26,735 nt of DNA, from positions 1-26,735 of the forward strand of contig CAAFXO010000020.1 in assembly GCA_900766975.1 (NCBI GenBank). Reading direction: 5' to 3'. This DNA comes from Bacteroidales bacterium (GTDB lineage: Bacteria > Bacteroidota > Bacteroidia > Bacteroidales > Muribaculaceae). Position numbers and translations under genes: made by a program. Every line of letters begins with the position of its first letter. The first letter of the stretch is position 1. Positions 13,974 through 22,033 of the stretch are shown here, piece after piece. Under the pieces are notes generated by a model, which made no database searches, was not told the origin of the DNA, and saw only the letters and a program-made list of their open reading frames with translations.

Positions 13974-15686
13974 ATGATGATGGAAGATAATATTTATTTG
14001 AATCTGGTAAATTGTCTCCGTGCCTTGGATTCTTGTAGCGATCAGCAGCCGGTGGACCATTATTCACTATCCTTATGCTTGGTAGATGTTGCGTTGGCTT
14101 ATAAGGCGGTGGGCTTCTGTGAAAAGGGTGCCCAAGCTTGTTTATTGGCCATGAATAAATGTCAATATATTGATGATATACAGAAAGTTATCGATATATA
14201 CAAGAGGGCGGAAGCGTTTGACTTTGAGATGTATGTCGATGACAAGAAACAAGCGGCTGACGACTTGTTCGAAATCGGAAGGTGGCTCGGTGATAATAAT
14301 GAGTTCGAATATGCCATCCGTTATTATCAACGGGCATTAAAGATTTACATGGAAGATGTCGATAATAATCCTATTGCAGTGGCATATAGTTATCTGAATA
14401 TAGGGTTGGCATATATCCATCTCAATGAGCTGATTACGGCATTGGGATATCTGAATAAGTCGGTGGATATACAGACTAAATATGGCGAAGACACTGATGT
14501 AGATCTGTATAATAGCTATTACAACCTCGGCGTGAACTACCAAAAGCTCAATGATCTCGAATCTGCGATTGAGTATTATAAGAAGACGCTGAGAGTAACA
14601 GAGGTTCATCCCGATTTTTTTACCGATGATGAAAGGATATCTCTATGTTATTATATAGGGGATTGCTATCATAATTGTAAGGAGTATTTGATGGCGATGA
14701 TATACTATCGCAAGGGGTTGGATCTCGCTCTGACTCATAATGATTATTTTGAGAATCAAGCTCAAGGTTATTGCAATATCGGGCGTATCCATCTGTGTCA
14801 GAATGAAAATGATCTCGCCTTGGACGATCTGCTGAAGAGTTTGGGAACCTATCGCCGTGTGTGTGAAGAGAATGATCCTCGTCTGAAAGATACATATTCC
14901 AATCTGGCTTACTCTTATTTAGCACTCGGAAATGAAGATGAAGCGAAACGCTATGCTACTTTGGCCTTGGATTGCTGTAATCTTGATGAATCAGAGATAA
15001 GTGAAGAGATGGCTCAGATCTATGATTTGATGGGATCTGTATATTTGAACAGTGATACAGATGCGGCGCTCCGCTATTACGATCAGGCGGTCTCTATTTA
15101 CAGCCGGGCTGTGGGGGATGAGTATATTGAGGTGTTAAGATGTAAGGTCCTCCAGGGCTTTTGCTATTTGTCAAATCAAAGATTTGAAGATGCTTATAGC
15201 TGCTTGTCTTGGTGTTATGACAGACTTATTGACGAAGAGACGGGAGAAAAGAGTGTAATATTGTCATCTTGCTGCTATTATTTGGGATTATATTATTTCA
15301 ACAAATCTGATGATGATAAGGCACTCGAATTTTTAGAGAGAGCCAAGGATAGTTATTATAAACATGAAGGGATATCCAATCCCGATCTTCTGAGTTGCTA
15401 TATCTACATAGGGAGTTGCTATTTCCGGAAAGATGATTATGATAATGCATTGACCACCTTTAAGACAGCTTGTAAGATTATTACGAAGATGGAGGTTGTG
15501 GATAAACAAAATACACTTGCGGCGTTGTATGGCGACATAGGGTCTGTCTACGCAGCGAAAGAGGATGCGGAGAATGCGATGCTCTATTATAAGAGGGCTC
15601 TTGCTCTCTATGAGGAGTTGGGCGATCAAGATGAGATCGATGATATCCGAGGGTCTATAGATGAATTGTCAGATATGATGGAATGA
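13974..15686 (+). CDS. Cytoplasmic tetratricopeptide-repeat protein
   Basis: The 570-residue protein has no signal peptide and consists of consecutive TPR-type units of about 34-44 residues. Many carry the kinesin-light-chain-like pattern YxxLGxxYxxLxxxxxAIxYYKKAL, for example near residues 185-205 and 530-550. It is rich in Cys and Asp/Tyr, and the Cys content suggests a reducing compartment. TPR arrays mediate protein-protein contacts; the partner is unknown. The coding sequence looks more AT-rich than its neighbours (many tat, gat, aat and ttg codons), which could mean later acquisition or relaxed codon selection. Three consecutive ATG codons at 13974, 13977 and 13980 leave the start ambiguous. 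It ends 22 bp before ispG. Confidence 0.8.
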   Translation: MMMEDNIYLNLVNCLRALDSCSDQQPVDHYSLSLCLVDVALAYKAVGFCEKGAQACLLAMNKCQYIDDIQKVIDIYKRAEAFDFEMYVDDKKQAADDLFEIGRWLGDNNEFEYAIRYYQRALKIYMEDVDNNPIAVAYSYLNIGLAYIHLNELITALGYLNKSVDIQTKYGEDTDVDLYNSYYNLGVNYQKLNDLESAIEYYKKTLRVTEVHPDFFTDDERISLCYYIGDCYHNCKEYLMAMIYYRKGLDLALTHNDYFENQAQGYCNIGRIHLCQNENDLALDDLLKSLGTYRRVCEENDPRLKDTYSNLAYSYLALGNEDEAKRYATLALDCCNLDESEISEEMAQIYDLMGSVYLNSDTDAALRYYDQAVSIYSRAVGDEYIEVLRCKVLQGFCYLSNQRFEDAYSCLSWCYDRLIDEETGEKSVILSSCCYYLGLYYFNKSDDDKALEFLERAKDSYYKHEGISNPDLLSCYIYIGSCYFRKDDYDNALTTFKTACKIITKMEVVDKQNTLAALYGDIGSVYAAKEDAENAMLYYKRALALYEELGDQDEIDDIRGSIDELSDMME

Positions 15687-15708
15687 TGTTGAAAAATATA
15701 TAGGAGAT

Positions 15709-17232
15709 ATGTTTGCATATAATTATAAGCGTCGCCGGAGCGACATGGTGGAAGTGGGCAGAGCACGTATCGGGGGTGAGAATCCGATCGTGATTCAGTC
15801 GATGACGAATACGTCGACCCTGGATAGTGTCGGTTCGGCGGCACAAGCCAAGAGGATCGCCGATGTCGGAGGGGAGTTGGTGAGACTCACCACTCAGGGT
15901 GTCAAGGAGGCTGCCAATCTTGTGGCTATCCGCGAGGAGATGAAGCGAATAGGGTGTGAGGTGCCGATCTCGGCAGATGTGCATTTCAATCCCAACGCAG
16001 CATATAAGGCGGCTGAGACTGCCGATAAGGTGCGTATCAATCCCGGCAATTTCGTTGATGCCGCTCGCACGTTCCGCAAGTTGGAGTTTACCGACGAGGA
16101 GTATGCCGGCGAGATCGACCGCATTCGCCAGAGTTTCTTACCCTTCCTCGATCTGTGTCGTCAGCACCACACTGCTGTGCGACTCGGAGTGAATCATGGC
16201 TCTCTATCCGATCGCATCATGAGCCGATATGGCGACACTCCGGCGGGTATGGTTGAGTCTGTGATGGAGTATCTTCGCATAGCCCGTGAGGTGGATTTCC
16301 GCGATATCGTGATCTCTATCAAGGCTTCGAACACGGTGGTGATGGTGGAGACGGTGCGTCTTCTTGTGGCTGAGATGGATCGGGAGGGAATGCACTTCCC
16401 GTTGCATCTCGGAGTGACTGAAGCGGGTGATGCCGAGGATGGCCGCATCAAGAGCGCTGTTGGCATCGGTGCATTGCTCCATGAGGGCATCGGCGATACG
16501 ATCCGTGTGTCGCTGAGTGAGCCTCCGGAGAATGAGGTGCCGGTGGCTATCGAATTGCGCGACTATGTATGCCGTCGCGCCGAGGCTCCGCAGGTGGAGA
16601 TGCCGAGCCGTGTGCTCCCCGGTGCTTCGCGTGATTATGCCGACAAGTCGTTGCCCCTCCGCGAGTTCCCAATAGAGAATGCACGTATGTTGGGCGAGTT
16701 GGCTGCCGAGATCGATCGCTATGTCGCTGCCGGCGGCAAGAACCCGGTGCTGATGACGATAGCCTACGATTGTGATGACCTCGACCGGCTCCGCATCCGG
16801 GCGAGTGCCGATTTCGGTGCTTTGCTCCTTTCCGGTTATGGCGAGGAGATTAGGGTGGTGGATCCTCATTTCGATAGGGAGACCCTCGACCGCTTGGCTT
16901 CGGACATTATGCAGGCTGCTCGTCGTCGGTTCTATAAGACGGAGTTTATCTCGTGTCCCGGTTGCGGTCGTACTCTCTTCGATTTGCAGTCGACTCTTCA
17001 GGATGTGAAGCGGGCTGTATCGTCGCTTGGTATCAGCGGACTGAAGATTGGTGTGATGGGTTGTATCGTCAATGGCCCCGGCGAGATGGCTGATGCCGAC
17101 TATGGCTACGTCGGCGCCGGACCCGGCCGCGTCAGCATCTACCGCAACAAAGAGCTGGTAATCAAAAACATCCCCACCGCCGAAGCCCTCCCGGCCCTCC
17201 TCGACCTAATCCGCACCGAAAGAGCTGACTGA
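15709..17232 (+). CDS. ispG: 4-hydroxy-3-methylbut-2-enyl diphosphate synthase (IspG/GcpE)
   Basis: IspG converts MEcPP to HMBPP in the methylerythritol phosphate pathway to isoprenoids, using a [4Fe-4S] cluster. The TIM barrel starts with VEVGRARIGGENPIVIQSMTNTSTLD and includes GELVRLTTQG, ADVHFNP, RINPGN and RLGVNHGSL. The cluster domain has CPGCGRTLFD (Cys 416 and 419) and GCIVNGPGE (Cys 452, Glu 459). At 507 residues it is longer than the E. coli type (about 370) because of an extra middle segment, roughly residues 280-400, but shorter than the 600-residue forms I recall from Bacteroides, Chlamydia and plants. It ends at a strong bidirectional terminator. Confidence 0.95.
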   Translation: MFAYNYKRRRSDMVEVGRARIGGENPIVIQSMTNTSTLDSVGSAAQAKRIADVGGELVRLTTQGVKEAANLVAIREEMKRIGCEVPISADVHFNPNAAYKAAETADKVRINPGNFVDAARTFRKLEFTDEEYAGEIDRIRQSFLPFLDLCRQHHTAVRLGVNHGSLSDRIMSRYGDTPAGMVESVMEYLRIAREVDFRDIVISIKASNTVVMVETVRLLVAEMDREGMHFPLHLGVTEAGDAEDGRIKSAVGIGALLHEGIGDTIRVSLSEPPENEVPVAIELRDYVCRRAEAPQVEMPSRVLPGASRDYADKSLPLREFPIENARMLGELAAEIDRYVAAGGKNPVLMTIAYDCDDLDRLRIRASADFGALLLSGYGEEIRVVDPHFDRETLDRLASDIMQAARRRFYKTEFISCPGCGRTLFDLQSTLQDVKRAVSSLGISGLKIGVMGCIVNGPGEMADADYGYVGAGPGRVSIYRNKELVIKNIPTAEALPALLDLIRTERAD

Positions 17233-17264
17233 TCGCCCGATAGTGCGGTGCTTATAAAAAATTG

Positions 17265-17293
17265 CACCCCGATATGATCGTCATATCGGGGTG
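17265..17293. terminator. Bidirectional terminator between ispG and cysS
   Basis: CACCCCGATATGA (17265-17277) and TCATATCGGGGTG (17281-17293) form a perfect 13-bp stem with a 3-nt loop. TTTATTTTT follows on the plus strand and AATTTTTTATAAG on the minus strand, so it can stop both convergent genes. Confidence 0.85.
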
Positions 17294-17344
17294 GCTTTAT
17301 TTTTGATCGCTGTCTCAGCGATTTAATCGTGTTTTGTCGAGATA

Positions 17345-18820
17345 TTATTTTAGCGACCATTCGACGCCGTTCTTGGTGTCTTTGACGTCGAAGCCGAGTT
17401 CAGCGAGCTTGTCGCGGATAAGGTCAGAGGTAGTCCAGTCTTTGTTTTGCTTGGCATTGGCGCGGATCTGCATCAGCAAGTCCACTGCACCCTCGTAAGG
17501 GGCAAGGTTGGCTGCCGCTTCGTTGTTGCTCAGTTTGACGCCGAGCACAGCGCCGAGCATCTCTTCGAATGCTTTGCGTATGCTGTCGATGTCTGCCTGC
17601 GAGAGGCGAGTATTGCCATCGGCGGCTGCGTTGATGATCTTGGCAGCTTCGAAGAGGTGGGCGATCACCATCGGCGTGTTCAGATCGTCGTCGAGAGCAT
17701 CCTGGCAGAGTTTCATATAGTCGGGCACTTCGACAGTCGAGGCCTCAGCCGGTGTGAGCGACAGAAGGCGCGCGTATGCCGATTGCATCTTCTGCAAGGC
17801 CTTCTCGGCGGCTTGCAAGGCTTCGTTGGAGAAGTCGACAGTGCTGCGATGTTGTGCCTGTAAGATGAAGAAGCGGATCACCATCGGGGCGTAGGGCCGC
17901 TCCAACAGCGGGTGATCTCCCTTGAAGAACTGCTCGAGGGTGATGAAATTGTTGTAGCTCTTGCCCATCTTCTTGCCCGCTATGGTGATCATGTTATTGT
18001 GCATCCAATAGCGCACGGTCTCATGACCCTGAGCGGCAACGCTCTGGGCTATCTCACACTCATGGTGGGGGAACATCAGGTCCATGCCGCCGCCATGGAT
18101 GTCGAAAGTGTCGCCCAGATATTTGCGACCCATGGTAGAGCACTCGAGGTGCCAGCCGGGGAATCCCTCGCTCCAGGGTGAAGGCCAGTGCATGATATGC
18201 TCCGGTGCCGCCTTCTTCCAGAGGGCGAAGTCTAAGGGATTGCGCTTCTCCTGCTGGCCATCCAACTCGCGTGTAGTGTTGAGCAGATCGTCAATATTGC
18301 GACCCGACAACTTGCCATAATGATGGTCTTGATTATACTTGGCTACATCGAAATAGACCGATCCGCAGCTCTCGTAGGCATATCCCGCTTCGAGGATCTT
18401 TTTGATATATTCGATCTGCTCGATGATATGACCCGAGGCGTGTGGCTCGATCGAGGGGGGTAGCACATTGAGTGCCTCCATATCGCGATGGTAGCGATTG
18501 AGGTAATATTGCACCACCTCCATCGGCTCCAACTGCTCGAGTCGTGCCTTCTTTGCCACCTTGTCTTCACCCTCATCGGCATCATGCTCCAAGTGGCCCA
18601 CGTCGGTGATATTGCGCACATAGCGCACCTTATATCCGAGCCATTGCAGATAGCGATAGAGCACATCGAAGGTGATGGCAGGACGTGCATGACCAAGGTG
18701 TGCATCGCCATATACAGTAGGCCCGCACACATACATGCCGACATGCTCCGGATCAAGCGAGCGGAAGGGCTGCTTGGTGCGTGTCAGCGTGTTATAGATC
18801 ATAAGTGAATGATCTTTCAT
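17345..18820 (-). CDS. cysS: Cysteinyl-tRNA synthetase
   Basis: This class I synthetase charges tRNA-Cys with cysteine. The 491 residues include CGPTVYGDAHLGHAR with the HIGH-type HLGH (41-44) and zinc ligand Cys 32. The other zinc ligands are Cys 227 (HLECSTM), His 252 and Glu 256 (PHHECE). KMGKS at 284-288 is the KMSKS loop. The C-terminal anticodon-binding helical region is intact. The start at 18820 is chosen because the in-frame extension to 18895 runs into the upstream DUF3467 gene. With this start the two are 19 bp apart and likely co-transcribed. Confidence 0.96.
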   Translation of the reverse strand: MKDHSLMIYNTLTRTKQPFRSLDPEHVGMYVCGPTVYGDAHLGHARPAITFDVLYRYLQWLGYKVRYVRNITDVGHLEHDADEGEDKVAKKARLEQLEPMEVVQYYLNRYHRDMEALNVLPPSIEPHASGHIIEQIEYIKKILEAGYAYESCGSVYFDVAKYNQDHHYGKLSGRNIDDLLNTTRELDGQQEKRNPLDFALWKKAAPEHIMHWPSPWSEGFPGWHLECSTMGRKYLGDTFDIHGGGMDLMFPHHECEIAQSVAAQGHETVRYWMHNNMITIAGKKMGKSYNNFITLEQFFKGDHPLLERPYAPMVIRFFILQAQHRSTVDFSNEALQAAEKALQKMQSAYARLLSLTPAEASTVEVPDYMKLCQDALDDDLNTPMVIAHLFEAAKIINAAADGNTRLSQADIDSIRKAFEEMLGAVLGVKLSNNEAAANLAPYEGAVDLLMQIRANAKQNKDWTTSDLIRDKLAELGFDVKDTKNGVEWSLK

Positions 18821-18839
18821 ATTCGGTCTTCGGTTTTTT

Positions 18840-19127
18840 TTAGTTGTTGTAGAACTTGCCGGGACGATTCGAGATTTCGCCGAATTGTGACTCATATTTC
18901 TTCACATTGTCGGTCAGTGCCATAAGGAGCTTCTTGGCGTTCTCGGGGCTCATGATGACACGGCTCACCACCGGAGCCTGGGGCATGCCGGGAGCGGCGA
19001 AGATGAAGTCGATCAGGAACTCACTGGCGCTGTGGCCGATCATGGCGAGGTTGGTATATTTGCCATCTGCTATCTCGGGACGGAGTTGGATCTGCAGCTG
19101 ATTTTCGTTTTTGTTATTGTTTTCCAT
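18840..19127 (-). CDS. DUF3467 family protein
   Basis: This 95-residue cytoplasmic protein matches DUF3467, a small family frequent in Bacteroidota. It has QIQLRPEIADGKYTNLAMIGHSASEFLIDFIFAAPG (residues about 12-47, cited as a region) and VVSRVIMSPENAKKLLMALTDNVKKYE in the second half. The function is unknown. It is preceded by a consensus promoter and followed 19 bp later by cysS, so it likely leads a two-gene operon. Confidence 0.88.
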   Translation of the reverse strand: MENNNKNENQLQIQLRPEIADGKYTNLAMIGHSASEFLIDFIFAAPGMPQAPVVSRVIMSPENAKKLLMALTDNVKKYESQFGEISNRPGKFYNN

Positions 19128-19158
19128 TTTCGTTTGAACTTTTATTTGTTTTAGAATG

Positions 19159-19189
19159 CGAAGTTAGTGATTTTAGGCGAATTTCACAA
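19159..19189 (-). promoter_or_regulatory. Promoter of DUF3467-cysS
   Basis: On the minus strand, TTG (19187-19189), a 20-nt spacer and TAACTTCG (19159-19166) match the consensus with one change in the -7 box. The -33 element overlaps the last codons of lolD. Confidence 0.5.
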
Positions 19190-19864
19190 ATCGGAGGGCT
19201 CGTTTGATGTAACGATTTCGATTTTGCCATCCGCCATATTGATGACACGGTCGGCGATACTGCTCACTGAGGGGTCATGAGTCACGATGACAAATGTGTG
19301 GTGGAGACGCTGTCGGAGGTCGGAGATGAGGGCGCGGATTTCATCGCGATTGCGCGAGTCGAGGCTCCCGGTCGGTTCGTCGGCGAAGACCACACTCGGG
19401 CGGTTGATCAGCGCTCGCGCTATGGCTACTCGCTGACATTCGCCGCCGGAGAGCTGTGAGGGCTTATGGTCGGCACGCTCTTTGAGCCCGAGCATCTCGA
19501 GGAGTTCGAGGGCTCGAGCAGTGGCTGCTCGCTTCGATTCTCCGGCGATCAGTGCCGGCATCGCCACATTCTCGGCGGCGGTAAATTCAGGCAGCAACTG
19601 ATGGTTCTGAAACACAAAACCGATATTGCGGTTGCGGAACTCGGAGAGTCGACGATCATTGAGACTGCTCACTTCGACGCCATTGTAGATGACACTGCCG
19701 GAGTCGGCATGGTCGAGGGTGCCGGCGATCTGAAGGAGGGTGGTCTTGCCGGCGCCGCTGGGTCCGACTATCGATACAATCTCGTTCTCTCCGATGGTGA
19801 GACTCACTTCTTTGAGTACTCGCAGCGAGCCATACGATTTGTTGATATTTTTCAGTTCTATCAC
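19184..19864 (-). CDS. ABC transporter ATP-binding protein, LolD/MacB type
   Basis: The 226-residue ATPase has Walker A GPSGAGKTT (34-42), Q-loop region FVFQNHQLLPEFTAAENV, signature LSGGE (138-142), Walker B VVFADEPTG with catalytic Glu 163, and H-loop His 195. Sequence and length match the LolD/MacB/FtsE subfamily, which drives membrane extraction of lipoproteins or mechanotransmission rather than solute import. No permease gene is adjacent, so the partner must be encoded elsewhere. That is usual for Bacteroidota LolD-like genes as far as I recall. A block of three 19-bp tandem repeats lies just upstream. Confidence 0.9.
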   Translation of the reverse strand: MIELKNINKSYGSLRVLKEVSLTIGENEIVSIVGPSGAGKTTLLQIAGTLDHADSGSVIYNGVEVSSLNDRRLSEFRNRNIGFVFQNHQLLPEFTAAENVAMPALIAGESKRAATARALELLEMLGLKERADHKPSQLSGGECQRVAIARALINRPSVVFADEPTGSLDSRNRDEIRALISDLRQRLHHTFVIVTHDPSVSSIADRVINMADGKIEIVTSNEPSDL

Positions 19865-19882
19865 GTTATGTTCGATTTATGA

Positions 19883-19939
19883 GGGTTATCTATTATATAC
19901 AGTGTTATCTATTGTATATAGAGTTATCTATATTAGGTG
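19883..19939. repeat. Three 19-bp tandem repeats upstream of the LolD-like gene
   Basis: Units at 19883, 19902 and 19921 share the core GTTATCTAT and repeat at exactly 19-bp spacing. The first two match more closely; the third diverges at its end. They fill most of the 89-bp gap before the LolD-like start codon. Confidence 0.65.
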
Positions 19940-19953
19940 TGAAGTGTTGTCGC

Positions 19954-20727
19954 TTATTTGGAGGGTTGCTTCAGAAGGTCGCGGATCACTCTTGAGGCCA
20001 GCATTATGCCGAATATGGCGGGGATAGTGGCGAGAGTGCCGTAGGAACTGCGTTTGTTCTCTTGATTCAGTTCGATCACTGAGGTGTGTACGGGGCGTTC
20101 GGTGCTTGCCACGGTGAGGAGTCGCCGGCGGAGTCCGAGGCGCTTGAGACGCTGGCGTACGGCGCGTGCCAGCCCATCTTCGCGAGTCTCCCAGAGGTCG
20201 AAATATCCTACTTGGATCGGGTCGAATCTCCCTCCGGCACCCATCGAAGTGATCACCGGAATTTTGTGAGTGAGACAGTGGGCGAGTAGAGCCACCTTCG
20301 GCGCTACCGTGTCGATGGCATCGACCACATAGTCATAGCCGGGGCTGAGCAGAGTGTCGATACCCTCTACGGTGAGATATTCCATGCGGGGAGTCACCTC
20401 GATCGCCTGGTTGATATCGCGAAATCTCCGGGCGAAGAGCTCGACTTTCGACTCTCCGACCGAGTCGCGGGTGGCGATGAGTTGTCGGTTGAGATTGCTT
20501 ATATCCACGCAGTCGGAATCGACCAGGGTGAGATGTCCCACGCCCGAGCGTGCCAGCATCTCGGCGGCATATCCGCCGACACCGCCGACACCCACCACGA
20601 GCACTCGTGCCTTCGCCAGCAGATCCACCCCCTCCGTGCCGATGAGCCGACGGGTGCGGTCGTTCCACATATTCTCTTCGGCGACACCTTCGGTCGCTCT
20701 AACTTCCTCTATATCCTTCTCTTGCAT
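19954..20727 (-). CDS. tcdA: tRNA threonylcarbamoyladenosine dehydratase (TcdA/CsdL-like)
   Basis: The enzyme uses ATP to cyclise t6A37 in tRNAs reading ANN codons. The 257-residue product is an E1-like ThiF/MoeB fold with nucleotide loop GVGGVGG (46-52), LVDSDCVDISNLNRQ, VVDAIDTVAPKVAL and ITSMGAGGRFDP, all typical of TcdA rather than ThiF or MoeB. The ATG at 20727 is 2 bp after the stop of the upstream rRNA methyltransferase gene, indicating translational coupling and supporting this start; an internal ATG at 20670 is an alternative. Confidence 0.9.
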   Translation of the reverse strand: MQEKDIEEVRATEGVAEENMWNDRTRRLIGTEGVDLLAKARVLVVGVGGVGGYAAEMLARSGVGHLTLVDSDCVDISNLNRQLIATRDSVGESKVELFARRFRDINQAIEVTPRMEYLTVEGIDTLLSPGYDYVVDAIDTVAPKVALLAHCLTHKIPVITSMGAGGRFDPIQVGYFDLWETREDGLARAVRQRLKRLGLRRRLLTVASTERPVHTSVIELNQENKRSSYGTLATIPAIFGIMLASRVIRDLLKQPSK

Positions 20728-20729
20728 GA

Positions 20730-21998
20730 TCAGTTATTCGATAGCGTGTTGTCATTGCTTTGCATCCGTATGCGCCATGGCGAGGGGTGCAGATTGTTGG
20801 CGCGATTGCCGATATTCTTTACGAACCCCAATCGGTGTCCGAGGTAGGTAACCACGGTATATCCGCGAGGCGACCCTGCGGGGAGTGTTATCGCTTCGTG
20901 GCGCAGATAGGAGAGTGCCGTGTCCCGGTCGAGTTCGACTTCGGGGTATTCTTCGGCGGCGAACCTGACTGAAAGGGGACTCTCGGGCGCCGGGAGGGTT
21001 ACTTTCCCTTTGGCAGTGGTGGTGGGGATGCCGTCGAGGATGACATGGGTGTGGCGGGATATCTCGCGGAGCGCCTTGGCGCGTTGGGGACGGGTGCCTG
21101 ATCCCGGCTTGCGGACCACGGCGGTAAAGAGCCCTTCGCCACGTGTGAGGTGGGGCATAAAACGAAGTGCCGGATAGGGGGAGTCGATGGCTGCGCCGAT
21201 GCCCCATTCCTCCGGAAGGTCCATGTCGATAGGTTCCATCCCCAAGTCTTCGATCAGATAGCGGAGATTCTCTTCATCTTCGCTGCGATTGAAGGTGCAG
21301 GTGGAGTATATCAGGTAGCCTCCGGGACGTAGTGTCTTGACGGCGTTGGCGAGGATATAGCGCTGAAGTTCAGTGCATTGTCTCACTAATCCGGGACTCC
21401 ATTGCGCCACGGCATCCTCATCCTTGCGCATCATACCCTCGCCCGAGCAGGGGGCATCGACTGCCACCAAGTCGAAGACCTCCGCCACCTTCGCGAAGCA
21501 GGATGTGTCGCTATTGGTGATCAGAATGTCGGGATAGCCCCATTTCAGTAGGTTCTCTTTCAGCGCACCGACGCGTCGCGAGGTGTATTCGTTTGCCACT
21601 AACGTGGCGCCATCCCCCAGGGCGTTGAGTATCGAGGTGGACTTGCCGCCCGGGGCGGCACACAGGTCGAGTGCCAGAGCATCTGACGGCAGGGAGTGCT
21701 CGGCGATGAGTCGTGAGACTATCGTCTCGTAGATCATCGATGAGGCATCTTGCACGTAGAACACTCCGGCATGAAGTAGCGGATTGAGCGTAAAAATGCT
21801 GCGCTGTGGCAGATAATAACCGCTGTCACACCACTTCACTTTCTCCAATTCGCCATATCCCAACAGGGGCGGATCGATAGGTTTTCGCTTGTTGAGTTTG
21901 ATGCTCACCGAGGGTGATTCTGCCATGGCTCGCACGAAGGCATCGAGGTCGATACCGGGGAGTCCGGCTATGCTGTCGATAAATTCCGTTGAAATCAT
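20730..21998 (-). CDS. RsmF/NOL1/NOP2/Sun-type rRNA m5C methyltransferase
   Basis: The 422-residue enzyme should methylate cytosine C5 in rRNA with S-adenosylmethionine. DLCAAPGGKST (111-121) is the SAM site. DAPCSGEGMMRK (181-192) carries the releasing Cys 184, and STCTF (232-236) the nucleophile Cys 234. The C-terminal part (LGHRLGFVKNIGNRANNLHPSPWRIR, about 388-413) matches the PUA-like tail of RsmF/YebU-type proteins. The exact rRNA position is not predictable from sequence. It is coupled to tcdA, so two RNA-modification enzymes share a transcript. It diverges from the RsmI-like gene across only 35 bp. Confidence 0.92.
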   Translation of the reverse strand: MISTEFIDSIAGLPGIDLDAFVRAMAESPSVSIKLNKRKPIDPPLLGYGELEKVKWCDSGYYLPQRSIFTLNPLLHAGVFYVQDASSMIYETIVSRLIAEHSLPSDALALDLCAAPGGKSTSILNALGDGATLVANEYTSRRVGALKENLLKWGYPDILITNSDTSCFAKVAEVFDLVAVDAPCSGEGMMRKDEDAVAQWSPGLVRQCTELQRYILANAVKTLRPGGYLIYSTCTFNRSEDEENLRYLIEDLGMEPIDMDLPEEWGIGAAIDSPYPALRFMPHLTRGEGLFTAVVRKPGSGTRPQRAKALREISRHTHVILDGIPTTTAKGKVTLPAPESPLSVRFAAEEYPEVELDRDTALSYLRHEAITLPAGSPRGYTVVTYLGHRLGFVKNIGNRANNLHPSPWRIRMQSNDNTLSNN

Positions 21999-22002
21999 AA
22001 CG

Positions 22003-22010
22003 CAAATTTA
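22003..22010 (-). promoter_or_regulatory. -7 box of the RsmF-like gene
   Basis: The minus strand reads TAAATTTG, 4 bp before the ATG at 21996-21998. No -33 TTG is seen. The transcript may be leaderless or nearly so. Confidence 0.45.
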
Positions 22011-22022
22011 CAAAAAAATGCT

Positions 22023-22030
22023 TAATTTTG
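22023..22030 (+). promoter_or_regulatory. -7 box of the RsmI-like gene
   Basis: TAATTTTG ends 3 bp before the ATG at 22034. With the divergent box at 22003-22010, two promoters are packed into about 30 bp. Confidence 0.45.
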
Positions 22031-22033
22031 TGT

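Noticed and set aside
16204..16869. A 221-codon minus-strand frame opposite ispG
   Set aside because: ispG is unambiguous, and the antisense translation is His/Arg-rich without structure.
18821..18895. A 25-residue N-terminal extension of CysS
   Set aside because: It overlaps the end of the DUF3467 gene, and the extension is low-complexity; family members start at the MKDHSLMIYNT position.
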